Source: an uncultured Rhodobacterales bacterium (GTDB taxonomy: Bacteria > Pseudomonadota > Alphaproteobacteria > Rhodobacterales > Rhodobacteraceae). Taken from it: a stretch of DNA of 64,000 nt. Each line of letters opens with the position of its first letter. Within the stretch, counting starts at the first letter, position 1. Location: contig CAIQOV010000014.1 in NCBI GenBank assembly GCA_903873585.1, positions 1 through 64,000 of the forward strand, given 5' to 3'. Below the pieces are notes generated by a model. It did no database searches. It was given only the letters and a program-made list of their open reading frames with translations, and was not told the origin of the DNA. Positions 35,118 through 45,526 of the stretch are shown one piece after another. The position numbers were made by a program, and so were the translations under genes.

Positions 35118-35585
35118 ATGGAAGGTTCGTGCACCTGCGGCGCTGTCAGCTATCAGCTGACCCAACGCCCCCTTTTCACCCATTGCTGCCACTGCACATG
35201 GTGCCAACGCGAGACGGGCAGCGCCTTTGCGCTGAACGCGATGATCGAAACCGAAAACCTGCAAGTGTCGGGCGTGGTCGAGGAAATGGCGATCCCGTCA
35301 AACTCTGGCAAGGGCCAGACCATTGCGCGCTGCCCCACCTGCAAAGTGGCGCTTTTTAGCCATTATGCGGGCGCTGGGCGGCTGATGGCCTTTGTGCGCG
35401 TGGGCACGCTGCGCGACCCCGCCGCTTGCCCGCCGGATATTCACATCTTCACCTCGACCAAACTGCCGTGGCTGGTTTTGGATGATAAGGTTCCCGTCTT
35501 GCCAGAGTATTACGACCGCAAAGCCCATTGGCCGCAAGCAAGCCTTGACCGCCGCTTGGCGCTATTGGCAAAACACGCCAAATAA
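35118..35585 (+). CDS. GFA-family (glutathione-dependent formaldehyde-activating-like) zinc protein
   Basis: A 155-residue protein with three cysteine pairs typical of the GFA/CENP-V fold: CTCGAVSYQL, HCCHCTWCQRETGSAF and CPTCKVALF, which bind two zinc ions. Family members spontaneously or catalytically join glutathione with formaldehyde in a few species, but most have no known substrate. It begins one base after murD, so it is co-transcribed with wall genes, although nothing ties it to wall synthesis. Confidence 0.87.
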   Translation: MEGSCTCGAVSYQLTQRPLFTHCCHCTWCQRETGSAFALNAMIETENLQVSGVVEEMAIPSNSGKGQTIARCPTCKVALFSHYAGAGRLMAFVRVGTLRDPAACPPDIHIFTSTKLPWLVLDDKVPVLPEYYDRKAHWPQASLDRRLALLAKHAK

Positions 35586-35776
35586 CCCTTACCCTTTGCC
35601 TTAGGGCGCGCGCCGCAGGCAAAGGCTGGCCAAGGGCGACCCGGTCTTGTGTCGATGCGCGCCGTGGTTTGCAAGACCGTGCAAATCTGGCTAGCCAGCC
35701 CACCGCATTTGGGCTAGTCTTGCTTTTGATCCGGGATCAACCCGGACACATCGGCAGTCAGGCAAGCAGGCGATCC

Positions 35777-36940
35777 ATGACAGAAATGGTTTACGGTTCG
35801 ATGCCCGCACGGGTGCAAGAGCCGGTTCTTTCGCGTTGGTGGCGCACCATCGACAAATGGTCTTTGACAGCGATTTTGGTGCTGTTTGGCATCGGGTTGC
35901 TGCTGGGGCTTGCGGCCTCGGTGCCCTTGGCGTCACGCAACGGGTTGCCGCCGTTTTATTATGTGCAGCGCGAGGCGGCCTTTGGCGTGATGGCGCTGAT
36001 CGCGATGTTTGGCTTTTCGCTGTTGTCGCCCAACGCCATCCGGCGGGCGGGGGTGATGGGCTTTGGGCTGGCCTTTGTGGCCTTGGTGTGCTTGCCGGTT
36101 TTGGGCACGGATTTTGGCAAAGGCGCTGTCCGCTGGTATTCTTTGGGATTTGTCTCCTTTCAGCCGTCAGAGTTTCTCAAGCCCGGTTTTATGATCGTCG
36201 CCGCATGGCTTATGGCCGCCTCGACCGAGGTGGCGGGGCCACCGGGCAAGTGGATCTCGTTTGGGGTGCTTTTGGTGATCGTGGGCTTTTTGGCCACCCA
36301 GCCCGACTTTGGCCAAACCATGCTAGTGATCTTTGGCTGGGGGGTGATTTACTTTGTCGCGGGCGCGCGGATGACATGGATCGCCCTGATCTTCGGGATC
36401 ATCGGCGTTTGCGGCAATTTCGCTTATCACCATTCGCAACACTTCGCCCGCCGCATTGACGGCTTTTTGAACGCCGATGTCGATCCGCGCAGCCAGATCG
36501 GCTACGCCACCAATGCCATTCAAGAGGGCGGCTTTTTTGGGGTGGGCGTGGGCAATGGTCAGGTCAAGTGGACCCTGCCCGATGCGCATACCGATTTCAT
36601 CATTGCGGTGGCGGCTGAAGAATACGGGCTGATCTTGGTGCTGGTGATCTTGTCGCTGTATGGACTGGTCGTGATCCGGTCGCTGCTGCGGTTAACCAAA
36701 GAGCGCGACCCTTTCGTGCGCTTGGGTGGCACGGGGTTGGCGTGCATCTTTGGCGTGCAAGCCATGATCAACATCGCCGTCGCGGTGCGCCTGCTGCCCG
36801 CCAAGGGCATGACGTTGCCCTTTGTGTCTTATGGCGGATCGTCGGTCATTGCGGCTGGCATCACGGTGGGGATGCTGCTTGCGCTGACCCGCAGCCGCCC
36901 GCAGGGGCAGATCAGCGACTTGTTCCGGCGGGGGCGCTGA
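35777..36940 (+). CDS. ftsW: peptidoglycan glycosyltransferase FtsW
   Basis: A 387-residue SEDS-family protein with about ten membrane helices, polymerising lipid II at the septum with PBP3/FtsI. Conserved elements: [15 protein letters not shown], the periplasmic loop with [15 protein letters not shown], and [17 protein letters not shown]. The start at 35777 is chosen since the track start at 35669 adds a non-membrane leader. The 191-base gap before it has an inverted repeat CCTTTGCC/GGCAAAGG (35593-35625) without a T-run. murG follows after one base. Confidence 0.96.
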   Translation: MTEMVYGSMPARVQEPVLSRWWRTIDKWSLTAILVLFGIGLLLGLAASVPLASRNGLPPFYYVQREAAFGVMALIAMFGFSLLSPNAIRRAGVMGFGLAFVALVCLPVLGTDFGKGAVRWYSLGFVSFQPSEFLKPGFMIVAAWLMAASTEVAGPPGKWISFGVLLVIVGFLATQPDFGQTMLVIFGWGVIYFVAGARMTWIALIFGIIGVCGNFAYHHSQHFARRIDGFLNADVDPRSQIGYATNAIQEGGFFGVGVGNGQVKWTLPDAHTDFIIAVAAEEYGLILVLVILSLYGLVVIRSLLRLTKERDPFVRLGGTGLACIFGVQAMINIAVAVRLLPAKGMTLPFVSYGGSSVIAAGITVGMLLALTRSRPQGQISDLFRRGR

Positions 36941-36941
36941 C

Positions 36942-38039
36942 ATGGCCAAGCGCCCTTATCTTTTGATCGCAGCCGGTGGCACCGGCGGCCATATGTTCCC
37001 CGCCCAAGCCTTGGCCGAGGCGATGGTGGCCAAAGGCTGGCGCGTGCGTCTTTCGACCGATACGCGCGGCGCACGTTATGCGGGCGGCTTTCCGGCACAG
37101 GTCGAACGGATTGTGGTGTCATCTGGCACCTTTGCGCGCGGTGGTGTGGCCGCACGGATTTTGGTGCCGTTCCAGATTGTCGGCGGTGTGCTGTCGGCGC
37201 TGGTGCGCTGTGCGTGGGATAGGCCCTCGGTCGTCGTGGGGTTTGGCGGCTATCCGTCTATTCCCGCGCTTACGGCGGCGTGGATGCTGCGCGTGCCGCG
37301 CATGATCCACGAACAAAACGGCGTTTTGGGCCGGGTGAACCAGATCTTCGCCCGACGTGTCGCCCATGTGGCCTGCGGCACTTGGCCCACCAAGCTGCCC
37401 TCTGGCGTGCAAGGCCAGCCCGTCGGCAACCCTGTGCGCCAAGCCGTGCTTGACCGCGCCTCTGCCCCCTATATGCCGCCCGGAGATTACCCGATGAGCG
37501 TTCTGGTCATCGGCGGCAGCCAAGGCGCGCGTGTGCTGTCAGATGTCGTGCCCGCCGCCCTTGCAGCGCTGCCTGCGGCGTTGAAATCTTTTCTGCGCAT
37601 CGCCCATCAAGCCCGCGACGAAGACCATGCCCGCGTGGTCGCGGCCTACGATGCGGCGGGCCTGAAGGCCGAGGTTGCCGCCTTTTTCACCGACATCCCC
37701 CGCCGCTTGGCCGAGGCGCAGTTGGTCATCTCACGCGCGGGGGCGTCATCGGTTGCCGATATCTCGGTCATCGGTCGCCCTGCCATTCTGATCCCCTTTG
37801 CCGCCGCGACCGGCGATCACCAAACCGCCAACGCACACGGCTTGGGCGAGGCGGGTGCCGCCGTTCTGTGCGCCGAAAATGGCCTTGATGTGGCCCGCCT
37901 GTCGCGTGAGATCGAGGCCATCCTGTCTGCCCCCGAACGCGCCGAACACATGGCCGCCGCAGCCCACGCCCAAGGCCGCCCCGACGCCACCATCCGCCTT
38001 GCCGCCATGGTAGAGGCCCTTGCCGGACCGAAAACATGA
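36942..38039 (+). CDS. murG: UDP-GlcNAc:lipid I transferase MurG
   Basis: A 365-residue GT28 glycosyltransferase making lipid II at the inner membrane. [19 protein letters not shown] is the acceptor-side Gly-rich loop; [17 protein letters not shown] and [24 protein letters not shown] are donor-site motifs. It overlaps murC by four bases. Confidence 0.97.
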   Translation: MAKRPYLLIAAGGTGGHMFPAQALAEAMVAKGWRVRLSTDTRGARYAGGFPAQVERIVVSSGTFARGGVAARILVPFQIVGGVLSALVRCAWDRPSVVVGFGGYPSIPALTAAWMLRVPRMIHEQNGVLGRVNQIFARRVAHVACGTWPTKLPSGVQGQPVGNPVRQAVLDRASAPYMPPGDYPMSVLVIGGSQGARVLSDVVPAALAALPAALKSFLRIAHQARDEDHARVVAAYDAAGLKAEVAAFFTDIPRRLAEAQLVISRAGASSVADISVIGRPAILIPFAAATGDHQTANAHGLGEAGAAVLCAENGLDVARLSREIEAILSAPERAEHMAAAAHAQGRPDATIRLAAMVEALAGPKT

Positions 38040-39451
38040 ACGCTGCTGCGACCAAACTGCCGATGGAACTGGGGCCGATCCACTTTGTGGGCATCGGCGG
38101 CATCGGCATGTCGGGCATTGCCGAGGTTTTGATGACCTTGGGCTACGCCGTTCAAGGATCAGACGCGCGCGCGTCTAAGATCACCGAGCGGTTGGTGTCG
38201 TTGGGCGCTACTTTCTTCGAAGGGCAGGCGGCCGCCAACATCGCCAATGCGGCTGTGGTTGTGATCTCTTCCGCCATCAAAAAGGGCAATCCCGAACTGG
38301 AGGAAGCCCGCCGCCGCAAATTGCCTGTGGTGCGCAGGGCCGAGATGCTGGCCGAATTGATGCGGCTGAAATCCAACATCGCCATTGCCGGAACCCATGG
38401 CAAAACCACCACAACCACGATGGTCGCGACCTTGCTGGATAAGGGCGGCTTTGACCCAACCGTGATCAACGGCGGGGTGATCCACGCCTATGGGTCCAAC
38501 GCGCGCGCGGGCGCTGGTGAGTGGATGGTGGTTGAGGCGGATGAATCTGACGGCTCGTTCAACCGCCTGCCTGCCACGATTGCCATCGTCACCAACATCG
38601 ACCCCGAACATATGGAGCATTGGCACACCTTCGATGCCCTGCGCAAAGGCTTCTTCGATTTTGTGTCCAACGTGCCCTTCTACGGGCTGGCCGTCTGTTG
38701 CACCGACCACCCCGAGGTGCAAGCCTTGGTGGGCCGTGTCACGGATCGCCGCATCGTGACCTTTGGCTTTAACGCCCAAGCCGATGTCCGCGCTGTGAAC
38801 CTGCGCCACGATCCGGGCCGCACGACCTTTGATGTGGTGCTGCAAGGCGAAGCGGGCGCACCCGTGATCGAAAACTGCACCCTGCCGATGCCGGGGGATC
38901 ACAACGTATCCAACGCTTTGTCGGCCATCGCCGTGGCGCGGCATCTGGGCATGAAGCGTGCCGAAATCCGCGATGCTTTGGCAAGTTTCGCCGGTGTGAA
39001 CCGCCGCTTTACCACCGTGGGCACTGTGGGGGGCGTGACGATCATCGACGATTACGGCCACCATCCTGTCGAGATTGCCGCTGTTCTCAAAGCCGCCCGC
39101 CAATCCATCGCCAAAGTGCCCGGCGCCAAGGTGATCGCCATCCACCAACCCCACCGCTACACCCGCCTTGCCAGCCTGTTCGAAGACTTCTGCACCTGCT
39201 TTAACGAGGCCGACGTGGTCGCCATCGCCGACGTCTATGCCGCAGGCGAAGACCCCATCGCAGGGGCTGCCCGCGACGATCTGGTCGCCGGCCTGATCGC
39301 CCACGGCCACCGCCACGCCGAGGCTTTGATGGGCGAAGCCGATCTAGCCCGCCTCGTGCGCCAAAACGCCCGTCCGGGGGATTTGGTGGTATGCTTGGGG
39401 GCAGGGTCAATCTCGGCTTGGGCCAACGCGCTGCCGGGGAAGTTGGAGTAA
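38036..39451 (+). CDS. murC: UDP-N-acetylmuramate-L-alanine ligase MurC
   Basis: A 471-residue Mur ligase adding L-Ala to UDP-MurNAc. It shows the N-terminal [20 protein letters not shown] loop [18 protein letters not shown] near residue 120 and [14 protein letters not shown]. It overlaps murG and is followed by murB after 42 bases. Confidence 0.97.
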   Translation: MNAAATKLPMELGPIHFVGIGGIGMSGIAEVLMTLGYAVQGSDARASKITERLVSLGATFFEGQAAANIANAAVVVISSAIKKGNPELEEARRRKLPVVRRAEMLAELMRLKSNIAIAGTHGKTTTTTMVATLLDKGGFDPTVINGGVIHAYGSNARAGAGEWMVVEADESDGSFNRLPATIAIVTNIDPEHMEHWHTFDALRKGFFDFVSNVPFYGLAVCCTDHPEVQALVGRVTDRRIVTFGFNAQADVRAVNLRHDPGRTTFDVVLQGEAGAPVIENCTLPMPGDHNVSNALSAIAVARHLGMKRAEIRDALASFAGVNRRFTTVGTVGGVTIIDDYGHHPVEIAAVLKAARQSIAKVPGAKVIAIHQPHRYTRLASLFEDFCTCFNEADVVAIADVYAAGEDPIAGAARDDLVAGLIAHGHRHAEALMGEADLARLVRQNARPGDLVVCLGAGSISAWANALPGKLE

Positions 39452-39493
39452 GCCCATCTTGCACCCGATTTGCCCGCCCTATACCACCCCCTC

Positions 39494-40426
39494 ATGACCT
39501 TGCTTCCCACCCCTCGCGGTACGCTTACGCCGCAGCGGTCCTTGGCGGACCTGACTTGGCTGCGCGTGGGCGGGCCGGCGGATTATTTGTTTCAGCCTGC
39601 GGATGAGGATGATCTTGCACAGTTTCTGGCGGCACTTGACCCCTCGGTTGCGGTGTTTCCCATGGGTGTCGGTTCGAACCTGATCGTGCGCGATGGGGGT
39701 ATTCGGGCTGTCGTGATCCGGCTGGGGCGGGGGTTTAATGATATTGCGGTGCAAGGTGACCGTGTGGTGGCGGGGGCGGCGGCCCTTGATGCCCATGTGG
39801 CGCGCCGCGCGGCAGAGGGTGGGTTGGACCTGACCTTTTTGCGCACCATCCCCGGCACAGTGGGCGGTGCTGTGCGGATGAATGCGGGCTGTTATGGGTC
39901 TTATGTGAAGGACCATCTGATCGAGGTGCGCGCGATCACGCGGCAGGGGCAGGCGGTGACGATCCAAGCCGAGGATTTGCATCTCGCCTACCGCCAATCG
40001 ACCCTGCCTGACGGCTGGGTGATCGTGCAGGCCACCTTTGGCGCGCACCCCGCTGACCCCGCAGCGCTAGAGGCCAAGATGGCCGACCAAATCGCCAAGC
40101 GCGATGCCAGCCAGCCGACCAAAGACCGCTCGGCCGGATCAACCTTTCGCAACCCGATCGGGCATTCATCGACCGGTCAGGCCGATGACAGCCACGAATT
40201 AAAGGCGTGGAAGGTGATCGACGATGCCGGTTTGCGCGGCGCGACCCTAGGGGGGGCGCAAATGTCGCCCAAACATTCCAACTTCCTGATCAACCTTGGC
40301 CACGCCACCGCCGCCGATCTGGAAAATCTTGGCGAAGACGTGCGAAAGAGGGTTTTGCAAAACGCTGGGATCAGGTTAGAGTGGGAAATCATGCGCGTCG
40401 GCGAACCGGCGGCAGAGAAAAAATAA
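39494..40426 (+). CDS. murB: UDP-N-acetylenolpyruvoylglucosamine reductase MurB
   Basis: A 310-residue FAD enzyme of the short (type II) class. It shows [16 protein letters not shown], the FAD motif [21 protein letters not shown] and the catalytic Ser in [11 protein letters not shown] 39494 (MTLLPTPRG) is the family-like start; an in-frame ATG at 39470 would add eight residues. No strong ribosome site precedes either. Confidence 0.96.
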   Translation: MTLLPTPRGTLTPQRSLADLTWLRVGGPADYLFQPADEDDLAQFLAALDPSVAVFPMGVGSNLIVRDGGIRAVVIRLGRGFNDIAVQGDRVVAGAAALDAHVARRAAEGGLDLTFLRTIPGTVGGAVRMNAGCYGSYVKDHLIEVRAITRQGQAVTIQAEDLHLAYRQSTLPDGWVIVQATFGAHPADPAALEAKMADQIAKRDASQPTKDRSAGSTFRNPIGHSSTGQADDSHELKAWKVIDDAGLRGATLGGAQMSPKHSNFLINLGHATAADLENLGEDVRKRVLQNAGIRLEWEIMRVGEPAAEKK

Positions 40427-40455
40427 TAAACCGGCAAAGTCCGGATGAGGCAGTG

Positions 40456-41376
40456 ATGGTGGGCAAGCTTGCAGGCGCAGGCTCTCGCGTGGTGGTGTTG
40501 ATGGGGGGGCTTTCCGCCGAACGGGAAGTGTCGCTGTCATCGGGGCACGAATGTGCCAAAGCCTTGCGGGTGGCCGGTTATGACGTGGAGGCGCTAGACG
40601 CTGGCCGCGATCTGGCCGCACGTTTGCACGAGATTAAGCCCGACTGTGTGTTCAACGCCTTGCATGGCCGTTTTGGCGAAGATGGCTGTGTGCAGGGGAT
40701 GCTGGAATGGTTGGGCATTCCCTATACCCATTCGGGGGTTTTAGCCTCAGCCCTTGCGATGGACAAAACCGCCACCAAGGCGGCTTATGCCGCGGCGGGG
40801 TTGCCGGTGGTGGCTTCGGTTCTGGCAAGTCGCGAAGATGTTGCGCGCGGCCATGTGCTGCCGCCGCCCTATGTGGTGAAGCCCAACAACGAAGGTTCCT
40901 CGGTCGGGGTTTACATGGTGCGCGCGGGCGAGAATGCGCCGCGCTTGGCGCAAACGATGCCGCAAACCGTGATGGTCGAAGCCTATGCTCCGGGGCGTGA
41001 GATGACCGTGGCGGTGATGGGCGAGCGTGCTTTGGCTGTCACCGATATTGTGACTGACGGCTGGTATGACTTTGATGCGAAATACAAACCCGGCGGCAGC
41101 CGCCACGAAATCCCCGCCCGCTTGCCCGATGAGATTGCAGCCGCCTGCATGGATTACGCCCTGCGTGCGCACCGCACCTTGGGCTGTCGGGGGCTAAGCC
41201 GCACCGATTTTCGCTGGGACGAAAGCAAGGGTTTGGCGGGGTTGATCTTGCTGGAAACCAACACGCAACCCGGCATGACGCCCACATCGCTTGCCCCCGA
41301 ACAGGCGGCGTATTGCGGCATATCCTTTGCCGAGCTGTGCGACTGGATTGTAAAGGACGCCTCATGCAATCGTTAA
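40456..41376 (+). CDS. ddl: D-alanine-D-alanine ligase Ddl
   Basis: A 306-residue ATP-grasp ligase. [16 protein letters not shown] is the N-terminal signature, [16 protein letters not shown] and [16 protein letters not shown] the ATP-grasp parts, [20 protein letters not shown] the metal and product site. The start at 40456 follows GATGAGG; the track ORF begins inside murB. It overlaps ftsQ by 13 bases. Confidence 0.97.
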   Translation: MVGKLAGAGSRVVVLMGGLSAEREVSLSSGHECAKALRVAGYDVEALDAGRDLAARLHEIKPDCVFNALHGRFGEDGCVQGMLEWLGIPYTHSGVLASALAMDKTATKAAYAAAGLPVVASVLASREDVARGHVLPPPYVVKPNNEGSSVGVYMVRAGENAPRLAQTMPQTVMVEAYAPGREMTVAVMGERALAVTDIVTDGWYDFDAKYKPGGSRHEIPARLPDEIAAACMDYALRAHRTLGCRGLSRTDFRWDESKGLAGLILLETNTQPGMTPTSLAPEQAAYCGISFAELCDWIVKDASCNR

Positions 41377-42254
41377 GCCGCGCCGCGCCCTATCGCCGCG
41401 ATCCGGCCCCGTCGCGCTGGGCCTACAAGATGCAGCGCTTGTGGCTGACACCGGCGTTTCGCGGCTTTATGCGCTTTGGGGTGCCCCTGTTGATGGTGGC
41501 GCTGGCTGTGGGTATTTTCTTGGCCAGCCCCGCGCGGCGCGAAAGCCTGTGGGGCATGGTGGCTTCGGCCAAAGAACAGGTGACAGAGCGGCCGATGTTC
41601 ATGGTCAATCTGGTGTCGATTGACGGCGCCTCGCCCGAATTGTCTGACGCGGTGCGCGCCAAGTTGAACCTGCGTTTGCCACAATCGGCGCTGAAACTTG
41701 ACTTGGATGCGATCCGCGTCACCGCCGAGAATTTTGACGCTGTGGCGCGGGCCGTGGTGCGGTTGGGTGCGGCCAATGTGTTGCAAATCACCATCACCGA
41801 ACGCCAACCCGCTTGGGTTTGGCGCACCGAGGGCGGGTTGATTTTGCTGGATGACACCGGCCACCGCATCGCAGGCTTGGCCGCGCGCGCTGACCGTGCT
41901 GATCTGCCGTTGATAGCGGGCGAGGGGGCCAACCAAGCCATCGCCGAGGCGCAAGCCGTGCTGCAAGCCGCCAACCCCTTTGCCAACCGCCTGCGCGGGC
42001 TGGTGCGCATCAGCACCCGCCGCTGGGATCTGGTGCTAGACCGCGACCAACGCATCTTGTTGCCAGCCGAAAATCCTGTCGCGGCGGTTGAAGGGCTGAT
42101 TGCCCTGAACACCGCCGAAAACCTGCTTGCGCGTGATCTGACCTCCGTTGATCTGCGCAACCCGCAACGTCCCGTCCTTCGCCTTGCCCCGGCAGCCCTT
42201 GATGCCATGCGCGCCGCACATGGCATCACCGTTCCCACGGAGACAAAATCATGA
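41364..42254 (+). CDS. ftsQ: cell division protein FtsQ
   Basis: A 296-residue bitopic divisome protein. A short cytoplasmic tail (1-35) is followed by a membrane helix ([18 protein letters not shown]), a POTRA domain beginning at [20 protein letters not shown], and the FtsQ domain. It links FtsB/FtsL to the ring. ATG 41364 lies inside the end of ddl; ftsA overlaps its stop by four bases. Confidence 0.95.
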   Translation: MQSLSRAAPYRRDPAPSRWAYKMQRLWLTPAFRGFMRFGVPLLMVALAVGIFLASPARRESLWGMVASAKEQVTERPMFMVNLVSIDGASPELSDAVRAKLNLRLPQSALKLDLDAIRVTAENFDAVARAVVRLGAANVLQITITERQPAWVWRTEGGLILLDDTGHRIAGLAARADRADLPLIAGEGANQAIAEAQAVLQAANPFANRLRGLVRISTRRWDLVLDRDQRILLPAENPVAAVEGLIALNTAENLLARDLTSVDLRNPQRPVLRLAPAALDAMRAAHGITVPTETKS

Positions 42255-43585
42255 CCGACCTGTACCAGTCCCAACGCACCATGCGCCACCTGCGCAAGAC
42301 GGCCCTGCAACGAGGCATGATTGCGATTTTGGATGTGGGAACGTCAAAAATCGCCTGTTTGATCCTGCGCTTTGACGGAATTGAAGAACCCGGAGAGGCG
42401 GATGGCATGGGCTCTATGGCGGGGCAATCGAACTTTCGCGTGATCGGCGCTGCCACCACCCGTTCGCGCGGGGTGCGCTTTGGCGAGATCAGTGCGATGA
42501 ACGAAACCGAACGCGCCATTCGCACGGCGGTGCAGGCGGCGCAGAAAATGGCCAATGTGCGGGTGGATCATGTGATCGCCTGTTTCTCGGGCGGTGAACC
42601 GCGCAGCTATGGCTTGGCGGGCGAGATTGAATTGCAAGACGCCTTAGTGCGCGAAAACGACGTGGCGCGGGTTCTGGCCGCCTGCGATGCGCCCGACATC
42701 GGCGAAGGCCGTGAGGTGCTGCACGCCCAACCCGTCAACTTCGCCCTAGATCACCGCACAGGTCTGGCCGACCCGCGCGCACAAAGCGGCAACCGCTTGG
42801 CCTGTGATATGCACCTTTTGACGGTGGATGCCGCTGTGGTGCAAAACCTGCTCTATTGCATCAAACGCTGCGACCTTGATCTGGCGGGCATCGCCTCGTC
42901 AGCCTATGCGTCGGGCATCGCGTCGCTGGTGGAAGATGAACGCGAGTTGGGGGCCGCCTGTATCGACATGGGCGGCGGGTCGACCGGCATGTCGATCTTT
43001 ATGAAAAAGCACATGATCTTTTCGGATTCAGTGCGCCTTGGCGGCGATCATGTCACCGCTGACATCGCGCAGTGCCTGCACGTGCCCTTGGCCGTGGCGG
43101 AACGGATCAAAACCAAACACGGCGGGGTTCACGCGACCGGCATGGACGACCGCGAGATGATCGAGATCGGCGGCGACAGTGGCGATTGGGAAAAAGACCG
43201 CCGCCAAGTCAGCCGCACAGAATTGATTGGCATCATCCGCCCGCGGGTTGAGGAAATCTTGGAACAAGCCGCCGAGCGACTGGACGCAGCAGGTTTTTCG
43301 CACTTGCCCAGCCAGCAAATTGTGCTGACAGGCGGGGCCAGCCAGATTCCCGGCCTCGACGGTCTGGCCAGCCGCATTCTTGGCCAACGCGTGCGCATGG
43401 GCCGCCCCTTGCGCGTGCAGGGCCTGCCGCAGGCCGCCACGGGGCCATCTTTCGCATCCACCGTGGGCCTGTGCCTGTTCGCCGCCCATCCGCAAGACGA
43501 ATGGTGGGATTTTGACATTCCCGCCGAACGCTATCCGGCGCGGTCAATCAAACGGGCGCTGAAGTGGTTCAAAGACAACTGGTGA
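42251..43585 (+). CDS. ftsA: cell division protein FtsA
   Basis: A 444-residue actin-like ATPase that tethers FtsZ to the membrane. IAILDVGTSKIACLIL is phosphate-1, AACIDMGGGSTGMSIF phosphate-2 and IVLTGGASQIPGLDGLA the adenosine motif; the SHS2/1C domain lies between the first two. The basic C-terminus RSIKRALKWFKDNW is the amphipathic membrane helix. A perfect hairpin sits three bases after its stop, before the ftsZ promoter region. Confidence 0.97.
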   Translation: MTDLYQSQRTMRHLRKTALQRGMIAILDVGTSKIACLILRFDGIEEPGEADGMGSMAGQSNFRVIGAATTRSRGVRFGEISAMNETERAIRTAVQAAQKMANVRVDHVIACFSGGEPRSYGLAGEIELQDALVRENDVARVLAACDAPDIGEGREVLHAQPVNFALDHRTGLADPRAQSGNRLACDMHLLTVDAAVVQNLLYCIKRCDLDLAGIASSAYASGIASLVEDERELGAACIDMGGGSTGMSIFMKKHMIFSDSVRLGGDHVTADIAQCLHVPLAVAERIKTKHGGVHATGMDDREMIEIGGDSGDWEKDRRQVSRTELIGIIRPRVEEILEQAAERLDAAGFSHLPSQQIVLTGGASQIPGLDGLASRILGQRVRMGRPLRVQGLPQAATGPSFASTVGLCLFAAHPQDEWWDFDIPAERYPARSIKRALKWFKDNW

Positions 43586-43587
43586 TC

Positions 43588-43607
43588 CCCAAATCTCGCG
43601 ATTTGGG
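43588..43607. repeat. hairpin immediately after ftsA
   Basis: CCCAAATC-TCGC-GATTTGGG, perfect 8-base arms with a 4-base loop, begins three bases after the ftsA stop. There is no T-run, so it may be an RNA-stability or partial termination element setting the ftsA to ftsZ ratio. Confidence 0.6.
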
Positions 43608-43623
43608 CGAGATGACGGGCTTA

Positions 43624-43652
43624 GGTGAAATTTATTCACCACATTTTGTGGT
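43624..43652. promoter_or_regulatory. two overlapping inverted repeats upstream of ftsZ
   Basis: GGTGAA-ATTTA-TTCACC (43624-43640) and ACCACA-TTT-TGTGGT (43638-43652) are both perfect and share three bases, so the two hairpins exclude each other. They lie about 160 bases before the ftsZ start in an AT-richer patch. They could be protein operators or an RNA switch; neither is proven. Confidence 0.5.
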
Positions 43653-43809
43653 CAGGATGCGGTTTTTTAGTGACGTTTGTGCGCAGTGGGTCTAGGTTTA
43701 TCGTTAAGCCTAATTGCGGCACGGCAATAACAAAGCGCCGCTGCGACAGGCTAAACGGTCAAGGCAGCGCGGGGCCGCTGCTTCACAACTAAAAACGGCG
43801 GGACGTGAT

Positions 43810-45339
43810 ATGGCTTTGAACCTTACACTCAATGCAGAGCGCGAAGACCTTAAGCCGCGCATAACAGTGTTTGGCGTCGGCGGCGCTGGGGGCAATGCGG
43901 TCAACAATATGATCGACAAGAAACTCGAAGGGGTCGAGTTTGTTGTGGCCAACACCGATGCCCAAGCGCTGCAACAAAGCCGCTCGGAACATAAAATCCA
44001 GATGGGCATGAAAGTCACCGAAGGGCTGGGGGCGGGGGCGCGCCCCTCGGTCGGGTCAGCGGCTGCGGAAGAATCCATTGAACAGATCGTCGACCATCTG
44101 GCCGGCGCGCATATGTGCTTTATCACCGCCGGCATGGGCGGTGGCACGGGCACGGGCGCTGCCCCCGTCATCGCGCAAGCGGCGCGTGAATTGGGTGTGC
44201 TGACAGTCGGCGTGGTGACCAAGCCCTTCCAGTTCGAGGGCAACAAGCGGATGCGTCAAGCCGAAGAGGGGATTGAGGCGCTGCAAAAGGTTGTCGACAC
44301 GCTGATCGTCATTCCCAACCAGAACCTGTTCCGCCTTGCCAACGAACGCACCACCTTTACCGAAGCCTTCGCCATGGCTGACGATGTGCTGTATCAAGGC
44401 GTTAAGGGTGTCACCGACCTGATGGTGCGCCCCGGCCTGATAAACCTTGATTTCGCCGACGTGCGCGCCGTGATGGACGAGATGGGCAAGGCGATGATGG
44501 GCACGGGCGAAGCGTCGGGCGATGATCGCGCCGTTCAGGCCGCCGAAAAGGCGATTGCCAACCCGCTGCTGGATGAAATCAGCCTGCACGGTGCCAAGGG
44601 CGTGTTGATCAACATCACCGGCGGCTATGATCTGACCCTGTTTGAACTGGATGAAGCCGCCAATATCATCCGCGAAAAGGTTGATCCTGATGCGAATATC
44701 ATCGTCGGGTCTACCTTGGATACCACGATGGAAGGCGTTTTGCGCGTGTCGGTTGTGGCTACCGGCATCGACATCAAGAATGCCCGCGTTGAACCGCCAC
44801 ACGCGCGCCGCTCAATGCAAGAGCCGCTGAAACCCGCGCCGGTTGTGCAAGCCACCGCAGCGCCGGTGGCAGCACAGCCAGACCCTGCGCCTGCGGCCCG
44901 GCGTGCGCAATTCGAACAACCCCGCGCCTTCACGCCCCAGGTGGATGACGTGCCAGCGCCCGTCTACCGCCCCGCGGCCGCAGAAGCACGCCCCGCGCAA
45001 GCCGCGGCCCCTGCGGGTGCTGATGCGGCAAGCTTCATTGCGCCGCGCCCCCGCCCCATGGGTGCCCCCTCGCCCGAGGCTATGGCCCGCCTGCAAGCCG
45101 CCGTCAGCAAAACGCCTGCCCAAACGCCCGTAGCGCGGCCCGCAGCCCCCGCCGCAAAACCCGCGCGCTTTGGCATCGGGTCGCTGATCAGCCGCATGTC
45201 GGGTGGCGGCAGTGCTGCCGAAGCCGCCCAACCGCAACGCGCCCAGCCCCCCGTCACCAGCTATGACGACGAGGCTGAACCAGCATCGGATGCAGACAGG
45301 TTGGAAATCCCCGCATTCCTGCGCCGTCAAGCCAACTGA
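43810..45339 (+). CDS. ftsZ: cell division protein FtsZ
   Basis: A 509-residue tubulin-like GTPase that forms the division ring. [13 protein letters not shown] (about 18-30), [13 protein letters not shown] (about 102-114) and the T7-loop region with [12 protein letters not shown] are intact. Residues about 320-490 are an Ala/Pro-rich disordered linker, and the end [12 protein letters not shown] is the conserved C-terminal peptide bound by FtsA. The long linker is usual in Rhodobacterales. ATG 43810 begins MALNLTLN; the 96 bases added by the track are not coding. An intrinsic terminator follows. Confidence 0.98.
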   Translation: MALNLTLNAEREDLKPRITVFGVGGAGGNAVNNMIDKKLEGVEFVVANTDAQALQQSRSEHKIQMGMKVTEGLGAGARPSVGSAAAEESIEQIVDHLAGAHMCFITAGMGGGTGTGAAPVIAQAARELGVLTVGVVTKPFQFEGNKRMRQAEEGIEALQKVVDTLIVIPNQNLFRLANERTTFTEAFAMADDVLYQGVKGVTDLMVRPGLINLDFADVRAVMDEMGKAMMGTGEASGDDRAVQAAEKAIANPLLDEISLHGAKGVLINITGGYDLTLFELDEAANIIREKVDPDANIIVGSTLDTTMEGVLRVSVVATGIDIKNARVEPPHARRSMQEPLKPAPVVQATAAPVAAQPDPAPAARRAQFEQPRAFTPQVDDVPAPVYRPAAAEARPAQAAAPAGADAASFIAPRPRPMGAPSPEAMARLQAAVSKTPAQTPVARPAAPAAKPARFGIGSLISRMSGGGSAAEAAQPQRAQPPVTSYDDEAEPASDADRLEIPAFLRRQAN

Positions 45340-45357
45340 TCCTTTCGCTACAATTGC

Positions 45358-45387
45358 AAAAGCCCAAGCACAGCGCTTGGGCTTTTT
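45358..45387 (+). terminator. intrinsic terminator after ftsZ
   Basis: AAAAGCCCAAGC-ACAGC-GCTTGGGCTTTT with a T-run (TTTTT) 19 bases after the ftsZ stop: a 12-base stem, 5-base loop. It ends the division operon ahead of lpxC, which then needs its own promoter. Confidence 0.88.
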
Positions 45388-45429
45388 GCATTCATAACAA
45401 GGCGTTGCGCCGATATTGCCATTGTTACA

Positions 45430-45437
45430 TGACGTCA
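45430..45437. promoter_or_regulatory. small palindrome upstream of lpxC
   Basis: TGACGTCA is fully self-complementary and sits in a longer imperfect palindrome TTGTTACATGACGTCACAA (45423-45441), about 90 bases before the lpxC start in the stretch that must hold its promoter. The binding protein is unknown. Confidence 0.3.
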
Positions 45438-45526
45438 CAAAGCGTGAATTGAGCTTGGGCGGTCGGATCGTTAGATCATTCTCAAGAGTGGGGCTTTACG
45501 CCTTGCGTGATTTTTCAGAGGTCTTG

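Noticed and set aside
38159-39316. 385-residue minus-strand ORF opposite murC
   Set aside because: Gly/His/Asp-rich antisense of murC, typical of GC-rich shadow frames.
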